A stretch of DNA of 64,000 nucleotides from MD308 sp051888795 (GTDB lineage Bacteria; Bacillota; Clostridia; Lachnospirales; Lachnospiraceae): NCBI GenBank assembly GCA_051888795.1, contig JBJFCD010000226.1:1-64000 (forward strand). The letters are read 5' to 3'. The notes under the pieces are model-generated. The model did not search any database. It saw nothing but the letters and a program-made list of their open reading frames with translations, and was not told the DNA's origin. The position numbers and the translations under genes are program-made. How positions within the stretch are numbered: the first letter of the stretch is position 1; every line of letters starts with the position of its first letter. Shown here piece after piece: positions 25,573 to 34,911 of the stretch.

Positions 25573-27096
25573 ATGGATATCACTTCGGCAGGCTTTCTGA
25601 TTTTAGTAGCAGTAAGCTTATTGATTTATTGGAATGTTCCGACAAAGTATCAATGGTATATATTATTAATAGATAGCATTATTTTCTACCTATTGAGTCT
25701 CAATCCATATACTTTTGTTTATCTTTTATTAAGTGTGGCCTCCATATATATTGGCAGCAGATATTTTGAGAAGCCACAGAAGTCGGATCAAAAGAAAAAA
25801 GTATGCCTGATTTTTGTCATTTGCTTCAACCTGATTATTCTTGCGGTGTTAAAATATGCTAATTTGTTTATTCAGACTGCAAATTATTTTCGGACAGAAG
25901 AAACACAGCTTGCATTTCTTCATTTAGCAGCGCCGCTTGCAATTAGTTTTTATACACTACAGGCAATTGCGTATCTATTAGACTGCTATTGGGGACAAAT
26001 CAAGGCAGAGAAAAACCCCTTAAAGCTATTATTGTTCATTTGTTATTTCCCGTTAATGAATTCCGGTCCTATCAGTAGATATGCACAGCTTGGAACGCAG
26101 CTGACGCAGGAACGTTCTTTTGATTATCAGCGGACGGTAAGCGGACTTCGTAGAATCTTTTGGGGAATCATTAAGAAAGTTATTATTGCAAATCGTCTGA
26201 CATATCTGGTTAATTTCCTCTTTAACAACTATGAAACTTTTGATGGAATATGGATCTGGGCAGGAGCGGTTCTGTTCTCAGTAGAATTGTATTTTGATTT
26301 TTCCGGTTGTATGGACATTGTCATCGGAGCATCAAAATGCTTTGGGATTATTCTTGAGGAAAACTTTCTGGCTCCGTTTTTTTCCAGAACGATTCAGGAA
26401 TTCTGGCAGCGATGGCATATTACCTTGGGAAAATGGCTGAAGGATTATATCATGAACCCGATTTTAAAATCTCATCGATTCGTTCAGTTAGGGAAAGACT
26501 GTAAAAAGAGATGGGGGAAAAAGGGAAAAAAAATCCCTGCCTATATTGCTATGTTTGTGCTATGGAGCGCAATGGGAATGTGGCATGGTGGAGACAGCTG
26601 GAAATACATCATCGGTGAAGGCTGGTGGTTTTGGATCATTATTGTGCTGGGACAGATTCTGGAACCGGCTTTTGAAAAAGCAAAAAGTGCTTTACATATA
26701 AAGGAAGAAAATGCTATTTGGATTCTTTTTCAACGATTAAGAACTCTTTTGGTGTTTAGTATCGGAATGATTTTTTTCAGAGCAGATAATTTGCAAACGG
26801 CATGGGATATGCTAAGAAATAGTTTTCATTTTCGGGGAAATTTGAGGGTGCTTAATGAATTTTTGAGCAGTGAGAATTGGAGGCTTTTTGGACAGAAGGA
26901 GTTTGTACCTTTTTTACTAATTATTGTAATTGCACAGCTTGTATATGATTATCATATCTATACCGGAAAAGAAATCAGGCTCGCTAGATTATTTGAGAAG
27001 ACCTGGCTGCGATGGATTGTATATTACATAGGACTTGGAATGATAGCATTTTGGGGTGATTTTGGACTATCTGCTTTTATATATGGAGGTTTCTAA
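25573..27096 (+). CDS. MBOAT O-acyltransferase 1 (AlgI/DltB family)
   Basis: A 507-residue polytopic membrane protein. The MBOAT core shows EFWQRWHITLGKWLKDY, then GMWHGGDSW with the catalytic His near residue 338. Instead of the PLGG found in AlgI relatives it has MNPILKS, so it is the most divergent of the three MBOATs here. It should carry an acyl group across the membrane onto an exported sugar. The SGNH-type partner follows directly, as AlgI is paired with AlgJ/X and DltB with DltD. The FkbH and carrier-protein genes two places downstream are the likely acyl source. Confidence 0.85.
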   Translation: MDITSAGFLILVAVSLLIYWNVPTKYQWYILLIDSIIFYLLSLNPYTFVYLLLSVASIYIGSRYFEKPQKSDQKKKVCLIFVICFNLIILAVLKYANLFIQTANYFRTEETQLAFLHLAAPLAISFYTLQAIAYLLDCYWGQIKAEKNPLKLLLFICYFPLMNSGPISRYAQLGTQLTQERSFDYQRTVSGLRRIFWGIIKKVIIANRLTYLVNFLFNNYETFDGIWIWAGAVLFSVELYFDFSGCMDIVIGASKCFGIILEENFLAPFFSRTIQEFWQRWHITLGKWLKDYIMNPILKSHRFVQLGKDCKKRWGKKGKKIPAYIAMFVLWSAMGMWHGGDSWKYIIGEGWWFWIIIVLGQILEPAFEKAKSALHIKEENAIWILFQRLRTLLVFSIGMIFFRADNLQTAWDMLRNSFHFRGNLRVLNEFLSSENWRLFGQKEFVPFLLIIVIAQLVYDYHIYTGKEIRLARLFEKTWLRWIVYYIGLGMIAFWGDFGLSAFIYGGF

Positions 27097-27106
27097 GGAA
27101 TTTGGT

Positions 27107-28183
27107 ATGAAGAAGTTAATATTAAAGGGAATGCTATTGTTTCTTCCATTCTTTTCAATCATAGCATTTGTTAATTTTAATCAGGATCCGGCATGTTTAT
27201 TTCATTATGAATTAAACATAAAAGCGGCAGAAGCTTTGGCAAATAATGAAACAATTTCGATAAAAGGATATAATGGTGGTTTATTGCATGAGGCAAGAAT
27301 TGCGACGCTTAATGAAGCACCGGATGCTTTAATACTGGGTTCAAGCCATGCTTTAATATTTCCATGGGATGAAAAGATAGATAACTGTTATGATGCGGCA
27401 GTATTAGGGTGCAATCTGGACTATTATTATGGAATCTTATCCATGTTCAGACATGAGAATCTTAGGCCGGGTAAAATAATACTAACTGCGGAGCCATGGT
27501 TTTTTACAACTGTATCAAAATCCTCTGGACGTCAGCCAATACAGGAATATATTGATGAAGGAGAAGCGTTAGTTCAGGGTGAAATTGACCAGGACAACAT
27601 GAAGAATATCTCTACTATGCAACTAGATTTTGCTAAGGTAAGAGAATTGTTTTCACTTACATACTTTCAGGCGGGTTTGGAATCTGACTGGGTAAAGAGG
27701 GGAGAAGATGAAATTATAATTTGGGATAATCAGGATCCCGGAGAAGAAGAAAAATTCAAACCTAGTATGGTAATGATTCCGACAACCTCGCAATTAAGTC
27801 TTTCAAGGGAGGCTATGGATAGTGAGGCAAGTTATCAAATCAATAATGGAATGTCATATGAGTTAGATCAGGCGCCTGAATTGTCTGAGGAAGGAAAGGC
27901 CTACTTCGAACAATTGGTAGTGTATTTGGTTGAGGATGGATATGATGTAGAATTATATATGGCACCACAATATCCTATGTTATATGATTATATGGAGAGC
28001 AATCCAAATAGCAAAGGGGTATTGGATGCAGAACAATATGTCAGGGAGCTGGGAATCCGACTGGACATTCCGGTATATGGGTCGTATAATCCACGTGTAC
28101 TGGGAATAGATGAATCTGATTTTATGGATATTCTCCATGTAAGACCGGACTCAGCCTGGAAGACCTATGTTATTGTTGAATAG
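27107..28183 (+). CDS. membrane-anchored SGNH-type protein (DltD/AlgX-like) 1
   Basis: A 358-residue protein with a single N-terminal helix (residues 4-21) and an extracytoplasmic SGNH-like domain. GSSH (residues 78-81) supplies the catalytic Ser, and DILHVRPDSAW near the C-terminus the Asp/His pair. ATG 27107 is used because AAGGA lies seven bases upstream. Such partners of MBOAT proteins accept or pass on the acyl group at the outer face. It sits between MBOAT 1 and the FkbH gene. Confidence 0.7.
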   Translation: MKKLILKGMLLFLPFFSIIAFVNFNQDPACLFHYELNIKAAEALANNETISIKGYNGGLLHEARIATLNEAPDALILGSSHALIFPWDEKIDNCYDAAVLGCNLDYYYGILSMFRHENLRPGKIILTAEPWFFTTVSKSSGRQPIQEYIDEGEALVQGEIDQDNMKNISTMQLDFAKVRELFSLTYFQAGLESDWVKRGEDEIIIWDNQDPGEEEKFKPSMVMIPTTSQLSLSREAMDSEASYQINNGMSYELDQAPELSEEGKAYFEQLVVYLVEDGYDVELYMAPQYPMLYDYMESNPNSKGVLDAEQYVRELGIRLDIPVYGSYNPRVLGIDESDFMDILHVRPDSAWKTYVIVE

Positions 28184-28196
28184 ATGAGGTGAAAGT

Positions 28197-29981
28197 ATGC
28201 TAAAAGAGTTGATTTACCCTTTTGATAGTAAATCCATATTGGCAAAGAAAAAGCGTCTAAAGCGTGAACTGTTGGAAAATAGTGCAGGTTTTTTAGAAAA
28301 AAATATTGCAATTTTAGGTGGTTCAACAACAAATGATGTGAAGTTAATGCTGGAGCTGTTCCTGCTTAATCAGGGAATAAAGCCATCGTTCTATGAATCG
28401 GAATACAACCAGTATTATCAGGATGCTGTTTTTCCGAATCCGGAACTAGAAGCGTTTCAGCCGGATATCATATATATTCATACTTCAAACCGAAATATAA
28501 CAGCCTATCCAAATATTCAAAACAGCAAGGAAGAAATAGAGTCCCTTTTAGATGCGGAGTTTGCTAAATTTTCTAAAATATGGACCAATATTTCTGAGAA
28601 ATATCATTGCCCAATTATTCAGAATAATTTTGAAATGCCCTATTACCGGTTGATGGGAAATAAGGAAGCAAGTGATATACATGGAAAAATCAACTTTCTG
28701 ACCAGATTGAATATGAAATTTTATGAATATGCCCAGGAGCATAATGATTTCTACATCTGTGATATTAACTATATTTCTGCTGATTATGGCTTAAAGGAAT
28801 GGTCAGATCCGTTTTACTACCATATGTATAAGTATGCTTTAAATGTAAATGCAATTCCGTACCTGTCATTTAATGTTGCCAATATCATAAAATCAATTTT
28901 TGGAAAAAATAAAAAAGGATTTATTCTTGACCTCGACAATACTTTATGGGGTGGAGTCATCGGAGACGATGGTGTCGAGAATATTGTATTAGGACCGGAA
29001 GAATCCGAGGGGCAGGTCTACTCCGAATTCCAGAGATATATTAAGGAACACCAGCAATTGGGCGTTCTTTTAAATATTGCTTCTAAAAATGAAGAAGAAA
29101 ATGCTCTTGCCGGACTGGCACATCCGGATAGTGTATTTACAAAAGAGGATTTTATTGAGATAAAGGCAAATTGGAATCCTAAAAATCAGAGCGTTCAGGA
29201 AATTGCAAAGGATTTGAATCTTGGAGTAGATAGTCTGGTATTTATTGACGATAATCCGGCGGAAAGATGTATTGTGGAAGAACAACTGCCCGGAGTCTGT
29301 GCTCCTGAAATCGGAGAAGTCCAGCATTATATTCAAAATATCGATCGAAATGGTTTTTTCGAGGTGACAACATTATCAAAAGATGATCTCAAGCGAAATG
29401 AGATGTATATGGAGAATGCAAAACGCGTTCAAATGGAGTCAAGCTTTGAAAACTATGAGGAATACTTGCTGGCACTTGAAATGAAAGGCATAATCCGATC
29501 CTTCGAACCAATCTATTTTGCACGAATCGCACAGTTAACCAATAAAAGTAATCAATTTAATCTTACGACAAAGAGATATACACAAAGTGAAATCGAGCAG
29601 ATTGCAGCAGATAATCAATATATCACCCTATACGGAAAGCTGATGGATAAGTTCGGAGATAATGGAGTGGTTTCTGTTGTGATTGGGCATGTAGTGGGGA
29701 ACGAGTGCAGAATTGACTTATGGCTTATGAGCTGTCGAGTACTTAAGCGCGATATGGAGTATGCGATGATGGATGCCCTTGTAGAAGAATGTGGTAAGAG
29801 AGGAATTACATCCATTCGTGGATTTTATTATCCAACTGCAAAGAATGGGATGGTAAAGGATTTCTATGGTTTGCAGGGATTTACAAAGAGCAGAGAAGAT
29901 GATCAGGGAAATTCAGAATGGGAATATGTCATTGAAAAAGAATATGTACCCAAAAATACAGTTATTACAGTGGAGGAATAA
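28197..29981 (+). CDS. FkbH-type HAD-IIIC enzyme (glyceryl-ACP synthase family)
   Basis: A 594-residue three-part protein. Residues 1-235 are an SGNH-like N-terminal domain (ILGGSTTNDV). The central HAD domain begins with FILDLDNTLWGG (Asp245, Asp247), followed by IASKNEEENA and VFIDDNPAER. The last 190 residues are GNAT-like (LTNKSNQFNLTTKRYT; FYYPTAKNGMVKDFY). FkbH enzymes in polyketide pathways dephosphorylate 1,3-bisphosphoglycerate and load D-glycerate onto an ACP. The carrier protein gene follows after two bases. Here it probably makes glyceryl-ACP for sugar decoration. GAGGTGA lies before ATG 28197. Confidence 0.85.
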   Translation: MLKELIYPFDSKSILAKKKRLKRELLENSAGFLEKNIAILGGSTTNDVKLMLELFLLNQGIKPSFYESEYNQYYQDAVFPNPELEAFQPDIIYIHTSNRNITAYPNIQNSKEEIESLLDAEFAKFSKIWTNISEKYHCPIIQNNFEMPYYRLMGNKEASDIHGKINFLTRLNMKFYEYAQEHNDFYICDINYISADYGLKEWSDPFYYHMYKYALNVNAIPYLSFNVANIIKSIFGKNKKGFILDLDNTLWGGVIGDDGVENIVLGPEESEGQVYSEFQRYIKEHQQLGVLLNIASKNEEENALAGLAHPDSVFTKEDFIEIKANWNPKNQSVQEIAKDLNLGVDSLVFIDDNPAERCIVEEQLPGVCAPEIGEVQHYIQNIDRNGFFEVTTLSKDDLKRNEMYMENAKRVQMESSFENYEEYLLALEMKGIIRSFEPIYFARIAQLTNKSNQFNLTTKRYTQSEIEQIAADNQYITLYGKLMDKFGDNGVVSVVIGHVVGNECRIDLWLMSCRVLKRDMEYAMMDALVEECGKRGITSIRGFYYPTAKNGMVKDFYGLQGFTKSREDDQGNSEWEYVIEKEYVPKNTVITVEE

Positions 29982-29983
29982 AA

Positions 29984-30229
29984 ATGAGCAGAGAAGAAAT
30001 TTTTGACAAATTAAACGAAGTATTTCAGGATGTATTTGATGATGAATCCATAGTTGTATCGGATGAGACAACGGCAGATGATATTGAGGATTGGGATTCT
30101 TTGGAACATATCAATCTTGTGGTTGCAGTGGAAGAAGCCTTCAAAATTAAATTCAATATGGGCGAAGTCAACAATATGAAAAATGTTGGAGAGATGGTAG
30201 ATATTATTCTTACGAGAATTGCAGGATAA
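29984..30229 (+). CDS. acyl carrier protein, FkbH partner
   Basis: An 81-residue acidic carrier protein. Ser39 in DWDSLEHINLV is the phosphopantetheine site. This DSLEHI form is typical of carriers found beside FkbH and MBOAT genes. GGAGG precedes ATG 29984, two bases after the FkbH stop. It is distinct from the ACP at 14977, so the locus has two dedicated carriers for two acyl groups. Confidence 0.85.
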   Translation: MSREEIFDKLNEVFQDVFDDESIVVSDETTADDIEDWDSLEHINLVVAVEEAFKIKFNMGEVNNMKNVGEMVDIILTRIAG

Positions 30230-30231
30230 AA

Positions 30232-30256
30232 TTTTCTTAAAGAAAAGATATTTTTT
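30232..30256 (+). terminator. weak hairpin with T run after the ACP gene
   Basis: TTTTCT (30232-30237) and AGAAAA (30241-30246) around TAA, followed by ATTTTTT. The stem has only A-T and one C-G pair, so at best it lowers read-through into the second MBOAT unit. Confidence 0.25.
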
Positions 30257-30309
30257 AAAATCAAGGACTCTTGCAAATAGACCCATAGTGTACCCGGAGG
30301 TAAAATAGA

Positions 30310-31806
30310 ATGTCTTTTAATTCTGTTAGTTTTCTAGTTTTTTTCCCAATAGTGGTAATTATGTATTATATCATACCACGAAAGGTTCGTTATATCTGGC
30401 TTTTGGTTGCAAGCTATTACTTTTATATGAGCTGGAATCCCAAATATGCCATTTTAATTGCTACGTCAACTATCCTGACATGGGGAACGGGCTGGCTTGT
30501 TGAAGTATTCAAGGCAAAAGGCAAAGGACGAAGCGGTAGTATTTTTTTAACAATTTGTATTGTTGCAAATCTGGGTATCCTGTTTTTGTTCAAGTACATG
30601 GATTTTGCAATAGATACATTAAACCGAGTATTATGGCATTTAAATTTGTCTATTATTACAAATCCATTTGATTTTCTGCTTCCTGTAGGAATATCTTTCT
30701 ATACGTTTCAGGCATTGGGATATATTATTGATGTGTATCGTGGGAAGACAAAGGCTGAGCATAATATATTAAAATATGCATTGTTTGTTTCTTTCTTTCC
30801 CCAGTTAGTGGCTGGACCAATTGAACGATCAGATAATCTATTGCGTCAGATTCATGAGAGCCAGACTGTTCGACCAAAAGAATATTATAATCGTATAACA
30901 AATGGTTTGATTTATATGTTATATGGCTTTTTCTTGAAAATGGTAATTGCTGATCGTGTAGCAATCATGGTCGATACCGTGTGGAATGACTGGTATATGT
31001 ATGGTGGGGTGGAATTACTGGTAGCTGCAATTGGTTTCGCACTTCAGATATATTGTGATTTTTCAAGCTATTCTACAATTGCAATTGGTGCTGCTCAGGT
31101 AATGGGCTTTACGCTCATGGAGAATTTTGAAGCACCCTATTTTTCTGCTTCCATCAAGGAATTCTGGAGACGCTGGCATATATCATTAAGCACCTGGTTT
31201 AGGGATTATCTTTATATTCCGTTAGGCGGAAATCGCTGCTCAAAGATAAGAAAATATTTTAATTTAATGATTACCTTTTTGGTTAGTGGTTTATGGCATG
31301 GTGCAAACTGGACATTTGTGGTCTGGGGAGGATTACATGGAATTTATCAAATTATTGGAGAAATAACACGACCACTCAAGGAAAAAATCTATCCCGTAAT
31401 CGGAATTCGATTAGATAGTTCTTTTTATAAACTGGGAAGTATTGTAACTACATTTATTTTAACAGATTTCGCGTGGATTTTTTTTAGAGCAAATAGTATA
31501 GAGGATGCTTTAGGCTATATACATAATATCTTCTATATGTGGAATCCATGGGCTATTTGGGATAGAACATTGTATTCTATTGGATTATCAAATTATGAAT
31601 GGAATGTTTTATTAATATCTGTTTTGGTGTTGTTTTTGACAGATTTGTTACGTTATCGAAAGGGATTGCGTATTGATGTATTTTTAAACGAACAGGGTGC
31701 GATTGGTAAGGGCATGGCCATTATTTTTATGGCAGTTATGATTTTTATTTTTGGGATTTATGGAGTAGGATATGATGCAAGTCAGTTTATTTACTTCCAA
31801 TTTTAG
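30310..31806 (+). CDS. MBOAT O-acyltransferase 2 (AlgI-like)
   Basis: A 498-residue polytopic protein with the typical AlgI opening SFNSVSFLVFFPIVVIMYY. EFWRRWHISLSTWFRDY, YIPLGGNRC and SGLWHGANWTFVVWGGLHG (His near residue 330) complete the MBOAT active region. GGAGG lies before ATG 30310. Its 3' end overlaps the SGNH gene that follows. It should O-acylate an exported glycan, using an acyl donor from a carrier protein or CoA. Confidence 0.9.
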   Translation: MSFNSVSFLVFFPIVVIMYYIIPRKVRYIWLLVASYYFYMSWNPKYAILIATSTILTWGTGWLVEVFKAKGKGRSGSIFLTICIVANLGILFLFKYMDFAIDTLNRVLWHLNLSIITNPFDFLLPVGISFYTFQALGYIIDVYRGKTKAEHNILKYALFVSFFPQLVAGPIERSDNLLRQIHESQTVRPKEYYNRITNGLIYMLYGFFLKMVIADRVAIMVDTVWNDWYMYGGVELLVAAIGFALQIYCDFSSYSTIAIGAAQVMGFTLMENFEAPYFSASIKEFWRRWHISLSTWFRDYLYIPLGGNRCSKIRKYFNLMITFLVSGLWHGANWTFVVWGGLHGIYQIIGEITRPLKEKIYPVIGIRLDSSFYKLGSIVTTFILTDFAWIFFRANSIEDALGYIHNIFYMWNPWAIWDRTLYSIGLSNYEWNVLLISVLVLFLTDLLRYRKGLRIDVFLNEQGAIGKGMAIIFMAVMIFIFGIYGVGYDASQFIYFQF

Positions 31807-33199
31807 AACATACATGAAAAGATGCGTGGCAATTGTTGTGTTAGTGGGAGTATTTTTGTCAATATGTAATGGATATATGAAATGTGCAAGAAAAGGTGTA
31901 GAAGGACCTTTTCCGGATTTGTATTCATATGTGGAGGATAATACAATAGATGTACTGTGTGTCGGATCCAGTCATGTGTTTTGCAATATAAATCCGATAC
32001 AAATGTTTGAGGATTATGGAATTGCAGCGTATGATTTTGGGGGCTCTGCTCAATCTATGAGAATTTCTTACTATTCTATTTTGGATATTTTGAAGAAACA
32101 AACTCCAAAGGTAATTGTATTAGATATTTATGCGGTGGCCGTAGAGGAGAGTTGCTATACAGGGACAATAATTGATTCTAATTTAATGACAATGCCGATA
32201 AATCGCTTCAAGTATATGGCATATCAAGCGATGGAAAAGCAGGATTGGATGTTGGGATTCTTTGAGTTTCCTATTACGCATACCAGATATAATGAAATGA
32301 CAAATAGTACATTTTCGGAAAATTGTAGCACACTTTTGGGATATGAATATCGTACGCAAGTGAATCCACAGGAAGAAACAAGTAATCCTCATTTGGTAAA
32401 AGAAATAAGTGATCCTTATCCAAAGGCAGAAAAGTATTTAAGAAAAACAATTGAATTATGCCAAGAAAAAGGGATAAGCATAGTTTTGGTGAATGCGCCA
32501 AATCCTGCTGCAACAGAAGAAGATCATCGCAAATATAATTATGTTGCACAGATGGCAGAGGAATATGGAATCCCCTTTTTGAACGGATGTACAGCAGTAG
32601 CGGAAATTGGAATAGATTATTCAACAGATTGTCTGGATTCAAATCATTTGAATAATGTAGGCGCTGGGAAATACACAAAATGGTTGGCAGAATATTTGAT
32701 TTCAAATTACGACTTGATAGATCGACGAAATTCAGAGCAGCATAATTATTGGAGGGAATGTGTTGAGCGTTTTGAACAAGGCGGATTAATCGAGGAAGAA
32801 CATGGTATATCAGATTTTGATGAAAACATACAATTTATATTAGAAAATGAAAACTTTGTGGCTTTTATTCTATATAATGGTTATGGACAAGCAATATCAC
32901 AGGAGACGAAAGCACTGTTACTAGAAAATGAAATTATTCTAAATGAACCGGGATTGTTAGTTGTTCGCAATGGGAAAATAGAAAACTTTTATCGGTTAAG
33001 CGAGTCTTATGGGGGATGTGAATGGGTCGATAAACGTATTATATCGTTTAAGGGACAAAATGGAACACAGATTCTAAAGCTTGAAAATGAGATCTTGTTT
33101 GAACTCAAGAATGAACAAGAACCTCAAATTGATATGTACATAGTTAATGAATTGTCGGGAATAGGATCTTGGGACAAAAAGGAATATACTGGTTTATAA
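31772..33199 (+). CDS. membrane-anchored SGNH/DHHW-type protein 2
   Basis: A 475-residue protein with one N-terminal helix (about residues 17-33) and an extracytoplasmic domain. GSSH (65-68) holds the catalytic Ser and DSNHLNNVG the Asp/His pair. The last 150 residues form an added domain. It is a clear paralogue of the protein at 38029, sharing DVLCVGSSH, SAQ-M--SYY and the GSW-KK C-terminus. The start at 31772 has GGAG six bases upstream but lies inside the MBOAT gene; ATG 31814 is the alternative and still leaves the anchor. It is the outer-face partner of MBOAT 2. Confidence 0.75.
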   Translation: MMQVSLFTSNFRTYMKRCVAIVVLVGVFLSICNGYMKCARKGVEGPFPDLYSYVEDNTIDVLCVGSSHVFCNINPIQMFEDYGIAAYDFGGSAQSMRISYYSILDILKKQTPKVIVLDIYAVAVEESCYTGTIIDSNLMTMPINRFKYMAYQAMEKQDWMLGFFEFPITHTRYNEMTNSTFSENCSTLLGYEYRTQVNPQEETSNPHLVKEISDPYPKAEKYLRKTIELCQEKGISIVLVNAPNPAATEEDHRKYNYVAQMAEEYGIPFLNGCTAVAEIGIDYSTDCLDSNHLNNVGAGKYTKWLAEYLISNYDLIDRRNSEQHNYWRECVERFEQGGLIEEEHGISDFDENIQFILENENFVAFILYNGYGQAISQETKALLLENEIILNEPGLLVVRNGKIENFYRLSESYGGCEWVDKRIISFKGQNGTQILKLENEILFELKNEQEPQIDMYIVNELSGIGSWDKKEYTGL

Positions 33200-33230
33200 A
33201 CTGATAGCTAAGATAATCGGGAAAGAATAA

Positions 33231-34898
33231 ATGGTACAACAAATAGAAAATAGACGAATAAAAGTGAATAAAGCATGGATTATTTGTACGATTGTGATGC
33301 TTTGCATATTTGAAGGAATTATTTTTTCTTTTCCACGTCTTATCACAAAAGAAGTTTATGTTGATATCTATTCAAACGAATGGAATGAGGATTCTCAAAC
33401 TCATTTGTATTGGGATGACGGTACTGGACTAAATTATGAAAACAAGATTGTAGCTGAGATTAGTGGAACAAGAGCAAGACTAGTGATACCACTTGATGTA
33501 ATAGATCATGCGACTTTATTTCGCTTGGATCCAATCTCAGAGGAAAAAGACATTACAATAGATTCTTTTGTTGTAAATGGAAAGAAAATAGAATTAAATG
33601 ATCTAAGCTCTTGGGTTGTCGCTTGGAATCAATGTGAAAGTAAAATACAAAATCAGATGGATTCTACGCAATTAAAATTGTCTGTATCCGGCAATGATCC
33701 TTTCCTATATTTTGATGAGAATTTTAATAATTGCTTGAAGATGTCAATGAATACAATGACATTTGAGAGATGGAAATGGGTTGGATTTGGAGTCCCATTT
33801 GCAATTGCTTTTTACTTTATACCATATTGGCTTAGAAGATTTATCAATGATTGTAAAAAATCAGATGCTGTACAGAATGCAAAAATGAAGAACACAAATT
33901 TAGATTTGGTTCGAATATTTGCTACTATAATGGTTCTTTCTGTACATGTAGGAATCTATGTGGGATTTGATTTTTCTGTTGGAAGCTGGGGAGTGCAGTT
34001 ATTTTTTATTTTAAGTGGATATCTGGCTTTTGCCTCTTTGGATAGAAATCCGGCGACTTTAGAATATTATAAGAAGAGAGCAGTTCGAATTATACCAACA
34101 TATTGGATTTGTTTAATTTTAATATATTTGGAAGATCTCTGCTTTGAGTTGCAGTCCACATCCATTGCAAATGCTTTTTCAGGACAATGTGGACCAAAGT
34201 TTTTGAGGTATTTTTTCTTTTTACAGTGCATGACACCTAGTGAGAAATGGGAACTATGGAATAATCATAGTGCATTATGGTCTATGAGTTCATTTGCAGT
34301 ATTTTATATTTTGGCCCCTTGGCTATATCGAATTATGAAGAAATTCTACCCAGGACTAGTGATTCTGCTTGCTTTTTTGTACTTTAGACCTCATATGGTT
34401 TATTGGATAGAACAGGCATGCTCATCATACTCATGGGAGGCTCGGATTCAATATTTTGCATGTATGAACCCTTTGGTAGAAATGTATTGTTTTCTTTTTG
34501 GGGCAGTCCTTTTTGTTGCGATTAAGGAGCACAAAGAAAGTATTTATCTGGTATTAGGGTTAATGTTTTTTATTGTAACTTCAATGGAAAATTATCCATA
34601 TGAGTTTATTTTTGTTATTTTGATTGCTTGCGCTGTTAAGGCAGAAGCATTATTTAAAAATGAACGAATAGTTAAAGTTATTTCTGCAATTAGTGCCGGT
34701 AGCTTTACTTTGTATCTAATCCATTTTCCTATATTACAAATTGAAGGTCTTATTTGGGAAAAATTGGGAATAGAGAGTAAGTTGCTTCATGGAATTTACA
34801 TATATAGCTTGTGTATAGCCGGAGCGTATATTTTATATTTTATGGTTATATGCAAAGTTGAGAAAAGGGTAAAAGAAATATTTTTAAAGAATAATTGA
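33231..34898 (+). CDS. acyltransferase family 3 protein with extra N-terminal domain
   Basis: A 555-residue protein. Residues 18-36 form a helix, and residues 40-175 an extracytoplasmic beta-rich domain (YVDIYSNEWNED; SVSGNDPFLYFD). After a second helix the standard acyltransferase-3 domain begins at about residue 225 with NTNLDLVRIFATIMVLSVH and WGVQLFFILSGYLAF. The extra domain resembles those found on large membrane glycosyltransferases of this clade and could bind the glycan. It lies between SGNH proteins and is expected to acylate the exported polymer. Confidence 0.75.
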   Translation: MVQQIENRRIKVNKAWIICTIVMLCIFEGIIFSFPRLITKEVYVDIYSNEWNEDSQTHLYWDDGTGLNYENKIVAEISGTRARLVIPLDVIDHATLFRLDPISEEKDITIDSFVVNGKKIELNDLSSWVVAWNQCESKIQNQMDSTQLKLSVSGNDPFLYFDENFNNCLKMSMNTMTFERWKWVGFGVPFAIAFYFIPYWLRRFINDCKKSDAVQNAKMKNTNLDLVRIFATIMVLSVHVGIYVGFDFSVGSWGVQLFFILSGYLAFASLDRNPATLEYYKKRAVRIIPTYWICLILIYLEDLCFELQSTSIANAFSGQCGPKFLRYFFFLQCMTPSEKWELWNNHSALWSMSSFAVFYILAPWLYRIMKKFYPGLVILLAFLYFRPHMVYWIEQACSSYSWEARIQYFACMNPLVEMYCFLFGAVLFVAIKEHKESIYLVLGLMFFIVTSMENYPYEFIFVILIACAVKAEALFKNERIVKVISAISAGSFTLYLIHFPILQIEGLIWEKLGIESKLLHGIYIYSLCIAGAYILYFMVICKVEKRVKEIFLKNN

Positions 34899-34911
34899 AA
34901 GAGTGGATCTG

